From contig JAFVIB010000002.1 in NCBI GenBank assembly GCA_017474235.1, forward strand, positions 134,445 to 198,444: DNA of 64,000 bases, written 5' to 3'. This stretch comes from Alistipes sp. (lineage in GTDB: Bacteria; Bacteroidota; Bacteroidia; Bacteroidales; Rikenellaceae). The position numbers were made by a program, and so were the translations under genes. Below, piece after piece: positions 63,215 to 64,000 of the stretch. The notes beneath the pieces were generated by a model. The model was not told the DNA's origin. It saw only the letters and a program-made list of their open reading frames with translations, and made no database searches. The number at the start of each line of letters is the position of its first letter. Within the stretch, counting starts at the first letter, position 1.

Positions 63215-64000
63215 ATGGATAGTAAAAAAGATATGAAACCCGAAGTAGGTCGCGGTTGTGCCTTTGGTCTCAATGAGCAGGGGGAGTTCACAGCTCAGAT
63301 GGCTGACGGATGCTTTAAGCTCCACGAGACACCGTGGATGGCAGAGTATCCTGACCATGAGCAGTGCGACATCTTTGAGGTGCGATTTAAGAATACCCGC
63401 CGTTCATTCTATCAGAATGTCAATAACCTCGATTTGCAGATTGGCGATATAGTCGCTGTCGAGGCTACCCCGGGTCACGATATAGGCATTATCTCGCTTA
63501 CGGGCGATATGGTTGCAAAGCAGATGCGCCGCGTGGGCTTTAACCCTTTTAATGGCGAGTTCAAGAAGATATACCGCAAGGCAAAGCCTTACGATATTGA
63601 GCGTTGGCAGGAGGCTATCGCTTTGGAGCACGAGACAATGATTCGCTCGCGTCAGATTGCAGCCGATATGGGTTTGGATATGAAGATTGGCGATGTGGAG
63701 TATCAGGGCGATAAGATTAAGGCTATATTCTACTATATTGCCGATGGTCGTGTCGATTTCCGTGAGCTTATCAAGGTCTTTGCCGAGCAGTTCCATATCC
63801 GTATCGAGATGAAGCAGATTGGTGCTCGTCAGGAGGCTGGTCGTATTGGCGGTATTGGTGCTTGCGGTCGTGAGCTGTGCTGTGCATCGTGGATTTCGAG
63901 CTTCTCGTCGGTTACAACGGGTGCTGCAAGGGTGCAGGACTTATCGCTCAATCCGCTTAAGCTTGCCGGTCAATGCTCAAAGCTCAAGTGCTGCCTGATG
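63215..64000 (+). CDS. PSP1 domain protein, RicT/YaaT-like (3' end outside window)
   Basis: 262 codons are present and the frame is still open at the window end. The PSP1 domain shows as CDIFEVRFKNTRRSFYQNVN, FYYIADGRVDFRELIKVFAE and the cysteine-rich end GIGACGRELCCASW...QCSKLKCCLM, which matches RicT. In Bacillus, RicT binds 4Fe-4S clusters in a complex affecting RNase Y and development; in Bacteroidetes its role is less known. Start: ATG at 63215, with a second in-frame ATG six codons later. Confidence 0.88.
   Translation, partial: MDSKKDMKPEVGRGCAFGLNEQGEFTAQMADGCFKLHETPWMAEYPDHEQCDIFEVRFKNTRRSFYQNVNNLDLQIGDIVAVEATPGHDIGIISLTGDMVAKQMRRVGFNPFNGEFKKIYRKAKPYDIERWQEAIALEHETMIRSRQIAADMGLDMKIGDVEYQGDKIKAIFYYIADGRVDFRELIKVFAEQFHIRIEMKQIGARQEAGRIGGIGACGRELCCASWISSFSSVTTGAARVQDLSLNPLKLAGQCSKLKCCLM

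Overview
The window looks like chromosomal DNA of a Bacteroidales bacterium. A Rikenellaceae/Alistipes-type relative is my best guess, but the genus is inferred and not proven. The signs are Bacteroidetes-type promoters (TTTG about 20 nt before TAnnTTTG) instead of sigma70/Shine-Dalgarno signals, a fused SecDF, a TonB-dependent receptor, GLUG and BACON-type surface lipoproteins, DUF4831, DUF4919 and TIGR02757 genes, and the ftsK-lolA pair. I found no rRNA, tRNA, CRISPR array, prophage or intact insertion sequence. Most of the window is ordinary housekeeping DNA with a dense set of small structured repeats between the genes.

Layout. 1-0.8 kb: start of rimP (minus) and a cluster of palindromic repeats. 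0.8-7 kb: an M14-like peptidase lipoprotein, groES-groEL (minus), queG (minus), a long-chain acyl-CoA synthetase. 7-8.1 kb: a minus-strand redox operon (NifX-like protein, DUF4405 membrane protein, rubredoxin). 8.3-12 kb: a 955-residue alanine-rich coiled-coil lipoprotein followed by an outer-membrane beta-barrel. 12.5-18.3 kb: minus-strand ligA-dapA-DUF4919-clostripain operon. 18.4-19.7 kb: acidic protein and fabI. 19.7-24.6 kb (minus): amino-acid permease, GH3 glucosidase, a degenerate-kinase/WG-repeat protein. 24.6-28.2 kb (minus): metal locus with PqqD-like protein, Cys/His-rich membrane protein, TonB-dependent receptor, HMA-domain protein. 28.4-39.6 kb: plsC, parE, parC, aroK, metallophosphoesterase, murI, ftsK, lolA-like. 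39.7-48 kb: small DNA-binding protein, SGNH hydrolase, dnaK, gpsA, a 46-residue peptide and a GLUG surface lipoprotein. 48.1-64 kb: secDF, ybbR, coaE, folP, lolD, TIGR02757, trmN6, DUF4831, an ARM-like protein, a degenerate M23 protein, dxr, rseP, radA, a MATE transporter and a PSP1/RicT gene cut by the window end.

The most unusual material is between the genes. First, a family of ~113-131 bp imperfect palindromes occurs about a dozen times, often starting within 3 bp of a stop codon. Its arms differ between copies but still pair within a copy, and most copies contain an intrinsic-terminator-like hairpin. Second, two unrelated genes (a rubredoxin and a TonB receptor) carry the same rearrangement at the 3' end: an inverted copy of a coding segment just after the stop, then a G-rich element with the identical core GGGGGATTTAGGGGG, then a direct second copy of the gene's last codons. 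Third, groES and dnaK share a 13-bp upstream motif (TGCCAAWTTGTCA) that in groES abuts the predicted promoter and is followed by a palindrome, which could be a chaperone operator.
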